The notes under the pieces are model-generated. The model had not been told where the DNA came from and did no database searches. It saw nothing but the letters and a program-made list of their open reading frames with translations. Below, in pieces: positions 18,512 to 26,460 of a stretch of DNA of 64,000 nt. Where the stretch lies: assembly GCA_965200435.1 (NCBI GenBank), contig OZ241337.1, positions 868,001 to 932,000 of the forward strand. The letters run 5' to 3'. Origin of the DNA: Bin75 sp965200435. GTDB taxonomy: Bacteria > Nitrospirota > Nitrospiria > Nitrospirales > UBA8639. The position numbers were made by a program, and so were the translations under genes. Each line of letters begins with the position of its first letter. The first letter of the stretch is position 1.

Positions 18512-18580
18512 GTAAGGATGAAAGCGTCAGATAATCGAAATTGACGATGCGTCTCTGCCCGGACGCGCATACCGCTACGT

Positions 18581-18595
18581 GGGGGGGGGGGGGGG
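18581..18595. repeat. G homopolymer (15 G)
   Basis: Fifteen consecutive G follow ACCGCTACGT, 70 bases upstream of the 361-residue gene. Such runs are rare in this window. They may be a phase-variable tract or an assembly join made through poly-G read ends. Confidence 0.95.
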
Positions 18596-18750
18596 ATCGG
18601 GGATTGGCAGCATCTGTCGCCTGAAGTCGTGCAGCCAGACGAGCAGGAATCGGCAGAGGCAACTCACACCGCAGTGTGCGGCGAGGCTCTGCAGCACCAT
18701 CCCCACCGACCGGTCCCTGCTCAGGCCCTTTCAGCATCCATCGTATCGAC

Positions 18751-18896
18751 TAAGGAACCTCTGATTGAGTGCACGATCGGGCGCATGGCTGCGTGGTGTC
18801 CTCGCTCAACCCTCGACTATCCACTTGATAGGTCTCGGGGTTCGCTCCGGGACGCCTTGCCCTGCATCCCGCTATCACAATTAATCAGAGGTTCCC
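18751..18896 (+). mobile_element. MITE copy 1 (about 146 bp)
   Basis: Begins TAAGGAACCTCTGATT and ends AATCAGAGGTTCCCT, forming terminal inverted repeats. The interior carries GCGTGGTGTCCTCGCTCAAC and GCCTTGCCCTGCATCCCGC, shared with the copies near 28.7, 34.1, 40.2 and 46.5 kb. It has no coding capacity. Confidence 0.85.
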
Positions 18897-18923
18897 TCAT
18901 CCTGCATGGCCCCCAAAGCCCTG

Positions 18924-19127
18924 TCAAGCGCACCCCGACTCAGGAATATAGTCGATCCGTTCTCCGCGGGCGTCGTTCTCGGCGAAGAACTTCGGCTTGC
19001 GGCGGGCAACGAAAAGCGCGAGCACTCTCGCACGAGGCCCCGGAGTTGTTCCACTTTTGCTCGAAAATCATCGGGCCTGATTGCCCGAACGCCGAGACAC
19101 ACCACAGCGCCACATGCTCCTGATTGA
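18924..19127 (-). other. orphan coding-like fragment between MITE and C tract
   Basis: On the minus strand one frame reads VLALFVARRKPKFFAEN then DARGERIDYIPESGCA and a stop at 18924-18926. A second frame upstream reads EHVALWCVSAFGQSG. Together they look like the decayed 3' end of a gene, possibly membrane-anchored, whose family I cannot name. The other half of this gap (18596-18750) holds a minus-strand frame with SLAAHCGVSCLCRFLLVW, also unassigned. No intact gene lies in 18512-19222. Confidence 0.3.
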
Positions 19128-19143
19128 CCCCCCCCCCCCCCCC
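19128..19143. repeat. C homopolymer (16 C)
   Basis: Sixteen consecutive C between TGATTGA and AGTGTATATTTGG, 80 bases before the NHLP-type precursor. Together with the G15 tract it brackets a 530-bp block containing MITE copy 1. Confidence 0.95.
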
Positions 19144-19222
19144 AGTGTATATTTGGTTCTGATTCCGAGATCTCTCTGTGAGAGATCTGTTGGGTCCATT
19201 GCTCACACAAAGGAGGTGCAAC

Positions 19223-19483
19223 ATGACTCGCACAATTGAGGAGTTGAGACAGAGCATTCTCGACAAGGCGGATACGGATGAAGCGTTTCGCGCCCGGTTG
19301 CTCCAGGGGCCGAAGGAGGTCATCGCGAAAGAGTTCGACGTCAATTTTCCGGAGGGGTTCAACATGCACGTCCATGAGGACAGTATGGAGACGGCCCATC
19401 TGGTGTTGCCTCCCCCCTCGCGGCTGACCTCGGAGCAGATGGCAAGCATTTCAGGGGGCGGCCACGGAGGCACCTATCCTTGA
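19223..19483 (+). CDS. NHLP-type (nitrile hydratase leader peptide family) RiPP precursor
   Basis: An 86-residue peptide starting at ATG 19223, preceded by AAAGGAGGT. The long leader resembles the alpha chain of nitrile hydratase: TIEELRQSILDKADTDEAFR, LLQGPKEVIAKEFDVNFPEG, and HLVLPPPSRLTSEQMASISGG. The Gly-Gly motif at the end of the leader is a classic site for a peptidase-containing ABC transporter. What follows is only GHGGTYP, a very small core. No NHLM transporter, YcaO or LanM gene is nearby; the nearest partners are the 361-residue protein and the toroid protein, both on the other strand and across two homopolymer tracts. A starting methionine 15 codons earlier is unlikely. Confidence 0.75.
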   Translation: MTRTIEELRQSILDKADTDEAFRARLLQGPKEVIAKEFDVNFPEGFNMHVHEDSMETAHLVLPPPSRLTSEQMASISGGGHGGTYP

Positions 19484-19548
19484 GCCGTTGTTGAGGATCG
19501 GCCTGCCGCCTCGCAGGATAGGCGTCAGGCTCTAGCCCGTTCCTGGCC

Positions 19549-19571
19549 CCGCCTATTCCCATGTGCTAGAC
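19549..19571 (+). CRISPR. single degenerate type II CRISPR repeat
   Basis: The 17 bases 19549-19565 (CCGCCTATTCCCATGTG) pair along their full length with 24234-24250 upstream of cas9, with one G-U wobble. It is followed by CTAGAC, giving a GTGCTAGACT end similar to the GTGCTACAAT end of the Neisseria type II-C repeat, which doubles as a -10 box. The 5' side (TCTAGC near 19530) can pair with GCTAGA. No second copy or spacer is visible. The location, 64 bases beyond the cas2 stop, is where a type II-C array is expected. Confidence 0.55.
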
Positions 19572-19594
19572 TTGGACCCCCAGAAGTCCTTATC

Positions 19595-19639
19595 TTTGAA
19601 GGAGTTTTCTCTGTTGCTGAAGGAGAAAACTCCTTCAAA
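19595..19639. terminator. 17-bp perfect inverted repeat at the 3' end of cas2
   Basis: TTTGAAGGAGTTTTCTC (19595-19611) is the exact complement of 19623-19639, with an 11-base loop. It overlaps the cas2 stop codon and lies between the convergent NHLP gene and cas operon. It may terminate transcription from both sides, although neither side has a long U run. Confidence 0.5.
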
Positions 19640-19976
19640 ACAAGTGCAACTGATCAACTTTTCCGTCATTTTTAATTTGGTTCCTCGCATAAAATCGTTT
19701 CATATTAGCGAATTGTTTGTCGGTGATCGTCAGAATATCGACTTTCCCTCCAGGCGGTAAATAGCGTGGAATGCGGTTGCCGATAGGTTCCGCCTTCTCA
19801 CCAGACGCGCAATATTTCAAATACACTGAGAATTGTGACATTTCAAAGCCGAAGTTGAGCAGGTTGTTGCGAAAATCTGTCGCCTGTTTCCTTTCCTGTT
19901 TGGTGCCCACGGGTAAATCAAACATCACAACGACCCACATAATCCGATAGGGGCTGAGATGTTTTCTGCGCCTCAT
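19635..19976 (-). CDS. cas2: CRISPR-associated endonuclease Cas2
   Basis: A 113-residue Cas2, the dimeric bridge of the Cas1-Cas2 spacer integrase. It shows the beta-1 pattern MWVVVMFDLPVGTKQER with the conserved Asp, then FRNNLLNFGFEMSQFSVYLKYC. It overlaps the cas1 stop by four bases (ATGA). Its last codons form one arm of a 17-bp inverted repeat. Confidence 0.93.
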   Translation of the reverse strand: MRRRKHLSPYRIMWVVVMFDLPVGTKQERKQATDFRNNLLNFGFEMSQFSVYLKYCASGEKAEPIGNRIPRYLPPGGKVDILTITDKQFANMKRFYARNQIKNDGKVDQLHLF

Positions 19977-20884
19977 GGAAGTGAAGCACCCAGATGTGCA
20001 GGCAAAGCGGGCAACACGAAATCGTCCTCTTCGCCAAGACAGTAACCGGCGAATGAATGGCAGACCTTTACCGCTGCCAGCGACAAGGGTGACGTTTCAT
20101 TTTTTACAGGAATTGTCAGTGTTGTAATCGCCGACAGGTTTGCCTTCATTGCCGGTGAGAGATCATACCGGCGGCGGGTATGACTCTGCCAGACACGATA
20201 GTCGGCAATCGGACGGAAAGGTTCTACCAGATCATCCACAAGGTTCAGCGGATTTTGCGGGTTTTTGTGACAGAGGCTGAAACTGGGATGCAGGCCCGCC
20301 GCGCTGACCCCACGAGCCACACAAGCACGCAGGACGGCATAAATGTAATTCAGTGCCGCATTCAGGCCGATGGTTTCGTGGTCGCGCCGGAAATCATTGC
20401 CGAAAAGTTGCTGCCAGTAAATGCGGGCGGCCTGCGCTTCGCAATTTTCCGGGTCGCCGGATTTTACCCGATCTGCCAGACGGAGAAGCCGGCTGTTGTG
20501 TCTCCCCGCGTGGGTGAGCACGTCGGCTTGGTTGCGGATTTTGGCACGGACGATCTTCTGCCAAGCTCGTTTGCGACGCGGTTCCGACAATTTCGTCTGT
20601 GCCCGCATGACCTGGAATTGCCGCCCATGGCCGGCGACCGGCAGGATGAACGAGCTGGGCAGGAAATTTTTTCCGCATACGACCAGCATAATGTTGCGCT
20701 GGCTGAGTTGATCCATAAGCGCGGTGGGGATTGAGCAGCCCTGGATACCGACAATCACAGCGAGGATGTCATCCAGCGATACTTGCCCCACGAGGCTGTC
20801 TTTGTCCTTGGCCTGCAAGAATCCTCGGTGCTTGGCCAGATGCAGGCCAGGCGTGGTGATTTCGACAATCTGCCCAGGCATCAT
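19973..20884 (-). CDS. cas1: CRISPR-associated endonuclease Cas1 (type II)
   Basis: A 303-residue Cas1, the metal-dependent integrase for new spacers. The start overlaps the cas9 stop by four bases, so translation is probably coupled. Family features: GFLQAKDKDSLVGQVSLDDI near the N terminus, AARIYWQQLFGNDFRRD, GLNAALNYIYAVLRACVARGVSAAGLHPSFSLCHKN holding the catalytic Glu/His region, and PFNLVDDL-like NPLNLVDDLVEPFRP with Asp. No damage seen. Being next to Cas9 and Cas2, without csn2 or cas4, it fits subtype II-C. Confidence 0.94.
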   Translation of the reverse strand: MMPGQIVEITTPGLHLAKHRGFLQAKDKDSLVGQVSLDDILAVIVGIQGCSIPTALMDQLSQRNIMLVVCGKNFLPSSFILPVAGHGRQFQVMRAQTKLSEPRRKRAWQKIVRAKIRNQADVLTHAGRHNSRLLRLADRVKSGDPENCEAQAARIYWQQLFGNDFRRDHETIGLNAALNYIYAVLRACVARGVSAAGLHPSFSLCHKNPQNPLNLVDDLVEPFRPIADYRVWQSHTRRRYDLSPAMKANLSAITTLTIPVKNETSPLSLAAVKVCHSFAGYCLGEEDDFVLPALPAHLGASLP

Positions 20885-23800
20885 TCATTCTTCCGTCGGG
20901 GTTTGCGCCGTTGTTCATAACTCACCAGCCCAGCAGGGCTGACATGCACCTTACGAGCATGGCATTTCTGGAGTCCGCTGGCTGTTAAGTTGAGATATTT
21001 AAACCGATCCTTGCTGTCACGGTGTCTGGCATCCACGTTCGCTTCGTGATGCGGTGCAAGATCTAGACGCCCAGCCTGGGACAGCTTCTGCAACCGCATG
21101 ACTTGCCGAGACCCGTTTTGCTCAATTCCAATGCACTCGTTAATTTGCAGACGCATGACCAACCGAGCAGCAGGATGTGGTCTTTTTGTCTGACCAGGTT
21201 TGAACTCTTTTTGGTTGGCCTCATGGCGCGAGATAACTTTCCCATCCCATTCGCCGGCTTTTTTGTGGACACTGGGATATTCATAAATTTCTATGCCCCA
21301 GTTACTATCGCCCTTATACGCTTTATAGGCCTTACCGAATTTATCCTTGATGGGAATGACCTTCAGTCTTTCGGTTTGTCTTAATCGCCTTATGTTCATA
21401 CTCTTGGCAAGATCGGCGATGCCTTGTACTCTGTGCTTATCTCTGTGCTTATCGAGCGCTTGCAAAAATTCGGCCCTCAGAAGTTCGTCACGAATCCTTT
21501 CCACATCCTTACGGGGTTCAAAGTCTTTGACCGGTTTGCGCACCACCACCTCAAACATCCCTTTCTGATCCGGACCAGAAATGATGCCGTATGCCGTATC
21601 ATTGTGCAGCTGGCCGTCTGTTGAGCCGTTGCCAAGGGCTTTCCGTTTTGGCTTATGTGAGACGGTCATGTTGTCCACGACATGTTTGACATGATCGCGG
21701 AAGTCGGGCCATGGCTCAATCGAGCTTTTGCCATTTGCACCTTTTTCAAACAGGCGGTTAGAATTGAGTTCTTCGGCACGGTTGGCGGCGGTGGGAACCC
21801 TATGCAGCATGGAACGCGAGGTCATGCCGATCACAATCGCATCCACCGCATGATGACGGTGATCGTCTCGGTTTTTTGTTTTGTCCTCTCCCTGGTTGTG
21901 GCCATGAAGGACTTTGTTGAGTCCCCAATGATTCCGCAATAAAGCGGTAAGTCGGCCCGCCAGCACGTCAATCCTGTTAGATGGACAGATATTCTCCAGG
22001 TATTCCTTTGTGAGTCGGCCAATATAGCGTGTATCGTTCAAATGGCGTTCGGTAAAGTCGGCATGGTCGCGATACCATATGTTCATGGCATTTTCCTCAA
22101 ACCGCCATTGCTTGGGTTTGGGCAATCGTTTGGCGCGTTCAACAATCTCAGGCCAGTTGTATCCGGTCGGGCTGTGTCCAAAAGCCTGATGAGGTATTTG
22201 ATTGCCCTTATCGCGGTTGGCCTGGCGGGAGCAAATCACCTTGTTGGCGCGGCTGTCGTCAAGTGAAACGCTGAATGGGATCAGATGTTCGATCTCGGCT
22301 TGGCCGTTGAACAGGTCAGCAATGCCTATTTTCTGTCCGGAAAAAGGACAGCAGCGACCATTTGGATCGCCGTCCAATTCTTCCCAGAGTCGCAAACGCA
22401 GGCGATTGTCTGAAGTGATGTCTTGACGATTGTCACGTAGGATGTCGTCCAAGTGTTGGTTATTGTCCTGATTGCTTTTCTGCTCTTTGGTAATCTCGGC
22501 GCGACCTTTTGGGCCAGCAGGCAGGTCACGTCCCAATTCAATGGCGATGGAAGTCGGATGGCCATACCGGGCAATCAATTCATTCACCACGTGGCGGATC
22601 TGGTTCAGTGCGATATGGACAGTCGGGTTGGTGACCATGCCAATCTTCGCCTGTTCATCGGTTTCATCACCATTGCCAGGAATGATGTGGCCTTGCACGG
22701 CTTCGCCGTAGTACGGCAAGCGATCCAGCAATGTGCTTGCACTGGCTCGTTTAAAGGGGTTGACGAAATCTGCGTTCTCGTTTGCAACAGCCTGGACGGC
22801 CTCTGACTGGATAAACCTGTCATCACGCATTTTTGCCATGAGCAAGTGTGCGGCTTTGCTTGACAATAATGCCGTTCCCTCCTTTAACGGAGCCTCGGTG
22901 CATTCCCTTGCCGTCATGTCGCTAAGCCCATAATCCCGCATCAAGATCTTATGGACCTTTTCGTCATCCAGTTTGTCATTCAGAATGACGCTGATAAATT
23001 GGTCCTGTTTCTCAAGCGGCCAATCGTGCCATTCTGGTCCGACACGGTGTTCATCCTGCATCAGGTTGGACGTGAGATTTCCGTCAAAGCCATTGCGTTT
23101 CGGCGTTTCAAAATTAAACTGAACAGTGCCATTGACCAGTCCCATTTCTTTGAGCACGTTCTTCATCTTACCGAAGGTGACGTTGCCTTTCTGAGTCGTG
23201 GGACGTTCCAGCATCGCGACGATCTTGTCCCGTGCATCGGGATGATGGATTAACTTTTGTTTCCCCAGGCTTGTCGTCCATTCCAGATTGTTCACTTCCT
23301 GATAAATCCGATAGCGCTGAAAACTCGGCATGGCTTGGAACGTCCGATCTTCGGCCGGCAGGTACGTACATTTTCCAACTTTTGAGGGTTTGAGTGGGCG
23401 CTGGGTGAAAATCACCGTCCTGAACCGCTCGCGTTTTTGCTTCGACAGTAATTCAGGGTGATGTTTGGCCTGTGCCGTCCATATCACATCAAACTCATGC
23501 TCCAGTATCTCGCGGGTCGGATAGACGTCATAGAGTTTGGTGTCGCTGTTCGGACGTGCACGAGTGGGTTCGCCTTTCTCTCGCCGTTGCCAGAGAAACA
23601 ATCCGAACGTGAGAGCAGGCTGTTGCCTTAACTTTTCAAGTGCCTCTTTTTTCTGTTGCTGTTCTTGCACTCGACCGACGCTGGAGCCTTCTTCCATCAA
23701 CCCCATTGCCCGCAACAACGCGATGACGGACTTGTTGACCATGCCGCTTGTGGCTTTCTTACTTCTGTCTTTTCGGTTGCTCTTGAATCCCCGACGTTGG

Positions 23801-24174
23801 TTGAGATGAAATAAGGCGCGGCCAATCTCGTACGGTTCCAATTTTTCCGTCAGTGCCTGGGCGCGTAATTTCAGAGGGTCGCGTGTTTGCAGTTTGAAGC
23901 GTGCCTCAGGATCTTCGGGAAACAACCCGCCCTTGGTAAGTTCGTCCAGCAAAAGGGTCCGTCGTTGTTTGTAGCGATCGTGGCGGCGGCGGGCTGAACG
24001 AGCCGCTCGACGGTCGGCTTTCAAAGTGGCCTTGGATGTGTCAACGCGCCCGTCATTGAAAATCCTGACGCCGGCATCTGTCACTGCACATGGCTCGCCA
24101 TTCTCGTTGAGTTGTAACACGCTCCACCCAAGAGAGTTCGTGCCGACATCTAATCCCATTCTGTAAGCAAACAT
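20881..24174 (-). CDS. cas9: CRISPR-associated endonuclease Cas9, subtype II-C
   Basis: A 1097-residue RNA-guided nuclease from the ATG at 24174 (GGAG 8-9 bases before; a TTG three bases earlier is less likely). RuvC-I is MGLDVGTNSLGWSVL with D9. The Arg-rich bridge helix is RRAARSARRRHDRYKQRR (about 55-72). RuvC-II is SIAIELGRD with E546. HNH is EIEHLIPFS with H630 and RANKV with N644. RuvC-III is HRHHAVDAIVIG with H775 and D778. All catalytic residues needed for both strands are present. The size and the cas9-cas1-cas2 order indicate II-C. Yet only one repeat-like sequence remains at the array position, so the enzyme may have no guides from this locus. Confidence 0.96.
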   Translation of the reverse strand: MFAYRMGLDVGTNSLGWSVLQLNENGEPCAVTDAGVRIFNDGRVDTSKATLKADRRAARSARRRHDRYKQRRTLLLDELTKGGLFPEDPEARFKLQTRDPLKLRAQALTEKLEPYEIGRALFHLNQRRGFKSNRKDRSKKATSGMVNKSVIALLRAMGLMEEGSSVGRVQEQQQKKEALEKLRQQPALTFGLFLWQRREKGEPTRARPNSDTKLYDVYPTREILEHEFDVIWTAQAKHHPELLSKQKRERFRTVIFTQRPLKPSKVGKCTYLPAEDRTFQAMPSFQRYRIYQEVNNLEWTTSLGKQKLIHHPDARDKIVAMLERPTTQKGNVTFGKMKNVLKEMGLVNGTVQFNFETPKRNGFDGNLTSNLMQDEHRVGPEWHDWPLEKQDQFISVILNDKLDDEKVHKILMRDYGLSDMTARECTEAPLKEGTALLSSKAAHLLMAKMRDDRFIQSEAVQAVANENADFVNPFKRASASTLLDRLPYYGEAVQGHIIPGNGDETDEQAKIGMVTNPTVHIALNQIRHVVNELIARYGHPTSIAIELGRDLPAGPKGRAEITKEQKSNQDNNQHLDDILRDNRQDITSDNRLRLRLWEELDGDPNGRCCPFSGQKIGIADLFNGQAEIEHLIPFSVSLDDSRANKVICSRQANRDKGNQIPHQAFGHSPTGYNWPEIVERAKRLPKPKQWRFEENAMNIWYRDHADFTERHLNDTRYIGRLTKEYLENICPSNRIDVLAGRLTALLRNHWGLNKVLHGHNQGEDKTKNRDDHRHHAVDAIVIGMTSRSMLHRVPTAANRAEELNSNRLFEKGANGKSSIEPWPDFRDHVKHVVDNMTVSHKPKRKALGNGSTDGQLHNDTAYGIISGPDQKGMFEVVVRKPVKDFEPRKDVERIRDELLRAEFLQALDKHRDKHRVQGIADLAKSMNIRRLRQTERLKVIPIKDKFGKAYKAYKGDSNWGIEIYEYPSVHKKAGEWDGKVISRHEANQKEFKPGQTKRPHPAARLVMRLQINECIGIEQNGSRQVMRLQKLSQAGRLDLAPHHEANVDARHRDSKDRFKYLNLTASGLQKCHARKVHVSPAGLVSYEQRRKPRRKNE

Positions 24175-24191
24175 CAAAACAATCTCCTTTG

Positions 24192-24221
24192 TTGATTTTA
24201 GAGAAATTTTTGTACTACTAT
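24192..24221 (+). promoter_or_regulatory. predicted sigma-70 promoter for tracrRNA
   Basis: TTGATT (24192-24197) and TACTAT (24216-24221) are separated by 18 bases, on the plus strand, pointing away from cas9. An overlapping minus-strand TATAGT may serve cas9. Transcription would start near 24228. Confidence 0.45.
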
Positions 24222-24225
24222 AGTG

Positions 24226-24330
24226 ATCCTTAACATATGGGAATAGGCGGATCTTGCTACGATTAACAAGTGAGAATTCGCAACATTCAGGGGGCGACCT
24301 ACGGGTCGCCCTCCTTGTATGGCTTCTTTA
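24226..24330 (+). ncRNA. predicted tracrRNA
   Basis: Divergent from cas9. It contains an anti-repeat (24234-24250) complementary to the repeat-like sequence beyond cas2, then CTTGCTACGATTAACAAG, which resembles the GTTGCTACAATAAGG lower-stem region of Neisseria tracrRNA. It ends with a strong hairpin GGGCGACC-TAC-GGGTCGCCC (24292-24311) followed by T-rich DNA. About 95-105 nt would be expected. The 5' and 3' ends are estimates. Confidence 0.6.
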
Positions 24331-24413
24331 TCTCCAACACAGAGGGCCATGGGACGGGACATCTCATGGCTATGACCAACAGATATTGTCTTTTTGATTC
24401 TCATCTAACCTGA

Positions 24414-24508
24414 TGAGCAGTCAACAAACGTGTCAGGCTTGCGGGGTATGAATCGCCTTCAGATGCCCGCTTTTGTGCCGGTTGCGGCGAGGAGTATTGG
24501 GCATTGCG
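24414..24508 (+). pseudogene. frameshifted copy of the zinc-ribbon protein gene
   Basis: Starts ATGAGCAGTCAACAAACG and codes for TCQACG before a stop; a one-base shift restores ESPSDARFCAGCGEEYW. Both the coding part and the preceding bases resemble the intact gene at 26461. It runs directly into the end of the Gp37/Gp68 gene. It looks like a duplicated or split copy left by insertion of the intervening genes. Confidence 0.6.
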
Positions 24509-25228
24509 TCAGATCACCTTGAAATCAGGCATTTGATCCCATGTTGTGTTGTCAAGCACGCGGCCTGTCTGTTTCTTGAACACGCCGCCCCACTGCTTGA
24601 AGAAAAACGGGACGCCGCTGCCCAGGCACTGGTCCCGGATATCCCGCACCCACTCCGCCTTCATGGGCCGGGCGCCGGGTCCTGATTCTCCTCCTACGAT
24701 CACCCAGTCGATTTCTGCCAAGTTCAGATCGGGCAACGGCCCCAGTAGCGGTTCGAGTGACAGGAATTTCGTGTGGGCATTGGCTTCTTTAAGCTTCACC
24801 AATCGGTCGAGCCACGCTTTGGATTCGATGCTTGTGCCCAGCCAGATATTGGACGTCCAATTCAGAGTGCGGTCGATCTGCAGGACACGGTCCGGGCGCT
24901 TCGTGAGCACCTGAAATGTATGTTGGGACGCCTGATTCATGATGCGGAACACCGACTCGATGAACGCAGCGGGGACGGATTCGTGGAACAAGTCACTCAT
25001 CGAGTTCACGAACACGAGCCGTGGTTTCTTCCATTTGAGCGGTTCTTCCAGTGCGGACTCGTGAACGGTGATCTCAAACCCCTTCCGGTATTTTTCAACG
25101 CCCATTGCCTGCAGCCGTGTCGCCATTCGCTCGGCGTAGCAATGTTTGCAGCCGTCACTGATCTTCGTGCATCCCGTCACTGGGTTCCAGGTGGTCTCGG
25201 TCCATTCGATGCTCGACGACGTTGCCAT
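24509..25228 (-). CDS. phage Gp37/Gp68 family (DUF5131) three-Cys-motif protein
   Basis: A 239-residue protein with SIEWTETTWNPVTGCTKISDGCKHCYAERMA near the N terminus, where C-x6-C-x2-C is the three-cysteine motif related to radical SAM clusters. Later segments VFVNSMSDLFHE, FQVLTKRPDR, FLSLEPLLGPL, WVIVGGESGPGARPM and PFFFKQWGG are diagnostic for the DUF5131/Gp37 family. It is 2 bases after tcmP and the two are probably translated together. The pair occurs widely in prophages and genomic islands; its biological job is not established. Confidence 0.88.
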   Translation of the reverse strand: MATSSSIEWTETTWNPVTGCTKISDGCKHCYAERMATRLQAMGVEKYRKGFEITVHESALEEPLKWKKPRLVFVNSMSDLFHESVPAAFIESVFRIMNQASQHTFQVLTKRPDRVLQIDRTLNWTSNIWLGTSIESKAWLDRLVKLKEANAHTKFLSLEPLLGPLPDLNLAEIDWVIVGGESGPGARPMKAEWVRDIRDQCLGSGVPFFFKQWGGVFKKQTGRVLDNTTWDQMPDFKVI

Positions 25229-25230
25229 GG

Positions 25231-26109
25231 CTATATGTGCTTCAGGATATGGCTTGCGATTCTGGTGGCTAGCCTGATTCCCTTCGGGTTTCCCACGCAG
25301 AACATAAACTCGAACAATGGGGAATTCCTGGAGTTCTTTAAAGGTCGAGATTGTTCGAGAAATCTATTGCCAAATAGGCGTTCAAGGTTTTTCTTATACA
25401 TTGTAATAAGCCCGTCAATACCGGGCTGTCTCGTGATGCCATCCTCTCCAAACAAAGTCGCATAGGACTGATAAAGGTCGCGCCAACTCTCATCTCCGAA
25501 AATCCGGGTGAGCCGCTTGGCCCATTCCGGCGAAATATCTTCAGGTTGCTGTGATATTGGCAACATCCGGGCAATCGCAGACGTCGGGAAAAGAATCCAG
25601 ATATCCAGCGCCTTAAAACTCTCTATCATTTCGATAGCTGCCCATTCGACCTCCGTGGCAAATGGATCGAGAAAGAGAACACCGCGCCATTGATTCCAAT
25701 CTTGTTGAAGATTCCTCAAAAACTCGTTTGCATCCGAATTCTCAATCTGAATGTCTCTGCCAGGATGTTCTTTTTTAAGGTTCTCCAATTCATCACATCG
25801 TTTTTGTTCCTTTTCAACAAAAATCAGTTTGTCAAACGGTTTGCGGTCAATTCTGATGGCACGTTCGGCGGAGCCACTTACGAAGCCTCGAAGGTCATCG
25901 TCCGAGCCCCACAACGCGAGTGGATTACCGCCATCGCCGGGAAGTGTTACCTGGCCCGTGCCGGCAAACGCATCGATGTACATCAGCTTGAACGGCGTAT
26001 TTTTTAGCGCGGGTGTATAGGCATCCAGATAGCTTTCCAGTATTTCCAGCTTTTCAATGGTCCATTGTCCACCGTAGCTTGCTTCAGGTTCAGCTATTTG
26101 GTTCATCAT
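25231..26109 (-). CDS. tcmP: three-Cys-motif partner protein TcmP
   Basis: A 292-residue protein from the ATG at 26109 (GAGGG upstream; a GTG at 26124 is possible). It carries KLMYIDAFAGTGQV, EKEQKRCDELENL and VLFLDPFATEVEW, a methyltransferase-like fold typical of TcmP. It acts, by family definition, with the three-Cys protein encoded just downstream. A truncated AAA ATPase lies just upstream on the same strand, which suggests that the module was once larger. Confidence 0.87.
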   Translation of the reverse strand: MMNQIAEPEASYGGQWTIEKLEILESYLDAYTPALKNTPFKLMYIDAFAGTGQVTLPGDGGNPLALWGSDDDLRGFVSGSAERAIRIDRKPFDKLIFVEKEQKRCDELENLKKEHPGRDIQIENSDANEFLRNLQQDWNQWRGVLFLDPFATEVEWAAIEMIESFKALDIWILFPTSAIARMLPISQQPEDISPEWAKRLTRIFGDESWRDLYQSYATLFGEDGITRQPGIDGLITMYKKNLERLFGNRFLEQSRPLKNSRNSPLFEFMFCVGNPKGIRLATRIASHILKHI

Positions 26110-26148
26110 TCCATTTTCCCTCACACCGACAGAAGATCTCTTATGCGC

Positions 26149-26262
26149 TCACTTCTTCCAGCACCGAATGCGCCTGCCGACAATAAGGTTAATGCGGTCC
26201 AAGTTATTCATTTCTAATTCGTTGAATATGCGATAATTACTTATGTTTAGGCTCATTAACAT
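26149..26262 (-). pseudogene. N-terminal remnant of an AAA (OLD/RecF-like) ATPase
   Basis: From the ATG at 26262, after GCGAGGAGTGACACA, the frame reads MLMSLNISNYRIFNELEMNN then LDRINLIVG and ends with a TGA at 26149. SNYR.F.ELE...L.RINLIVG is the start of many SMC-like ATPases and should continue N-x-SGKT; the Walker A part is missing. The remaining gap up to 26460 shows no other gene. Confidence 0.6.
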
Positions 26263-26460
26263 TGTGTCACTCCTCGCTCATCTGTTGTTGACTAGAGTGC
26301 CATGGATATTTGCCTGACCGCCATTCCCCATCGTCTCGTAATCTTACCTTGCCGGACGCCTCGTTTGAAACCGTTTCCTGGCAGACCCTGACTGCGTTTG
26401 GCATTGGTTCTCGCTTTTCCCCGCTGGCATTTTCTCTCTGCTTGATTATAATCTGATCCC

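Noticed and set aside
24198..24404. 68-codon minus-strand frame upstream of cas9
   Set aside because: It overlaps the predicted tracrRNA and promoter and has no good start signal or family features.
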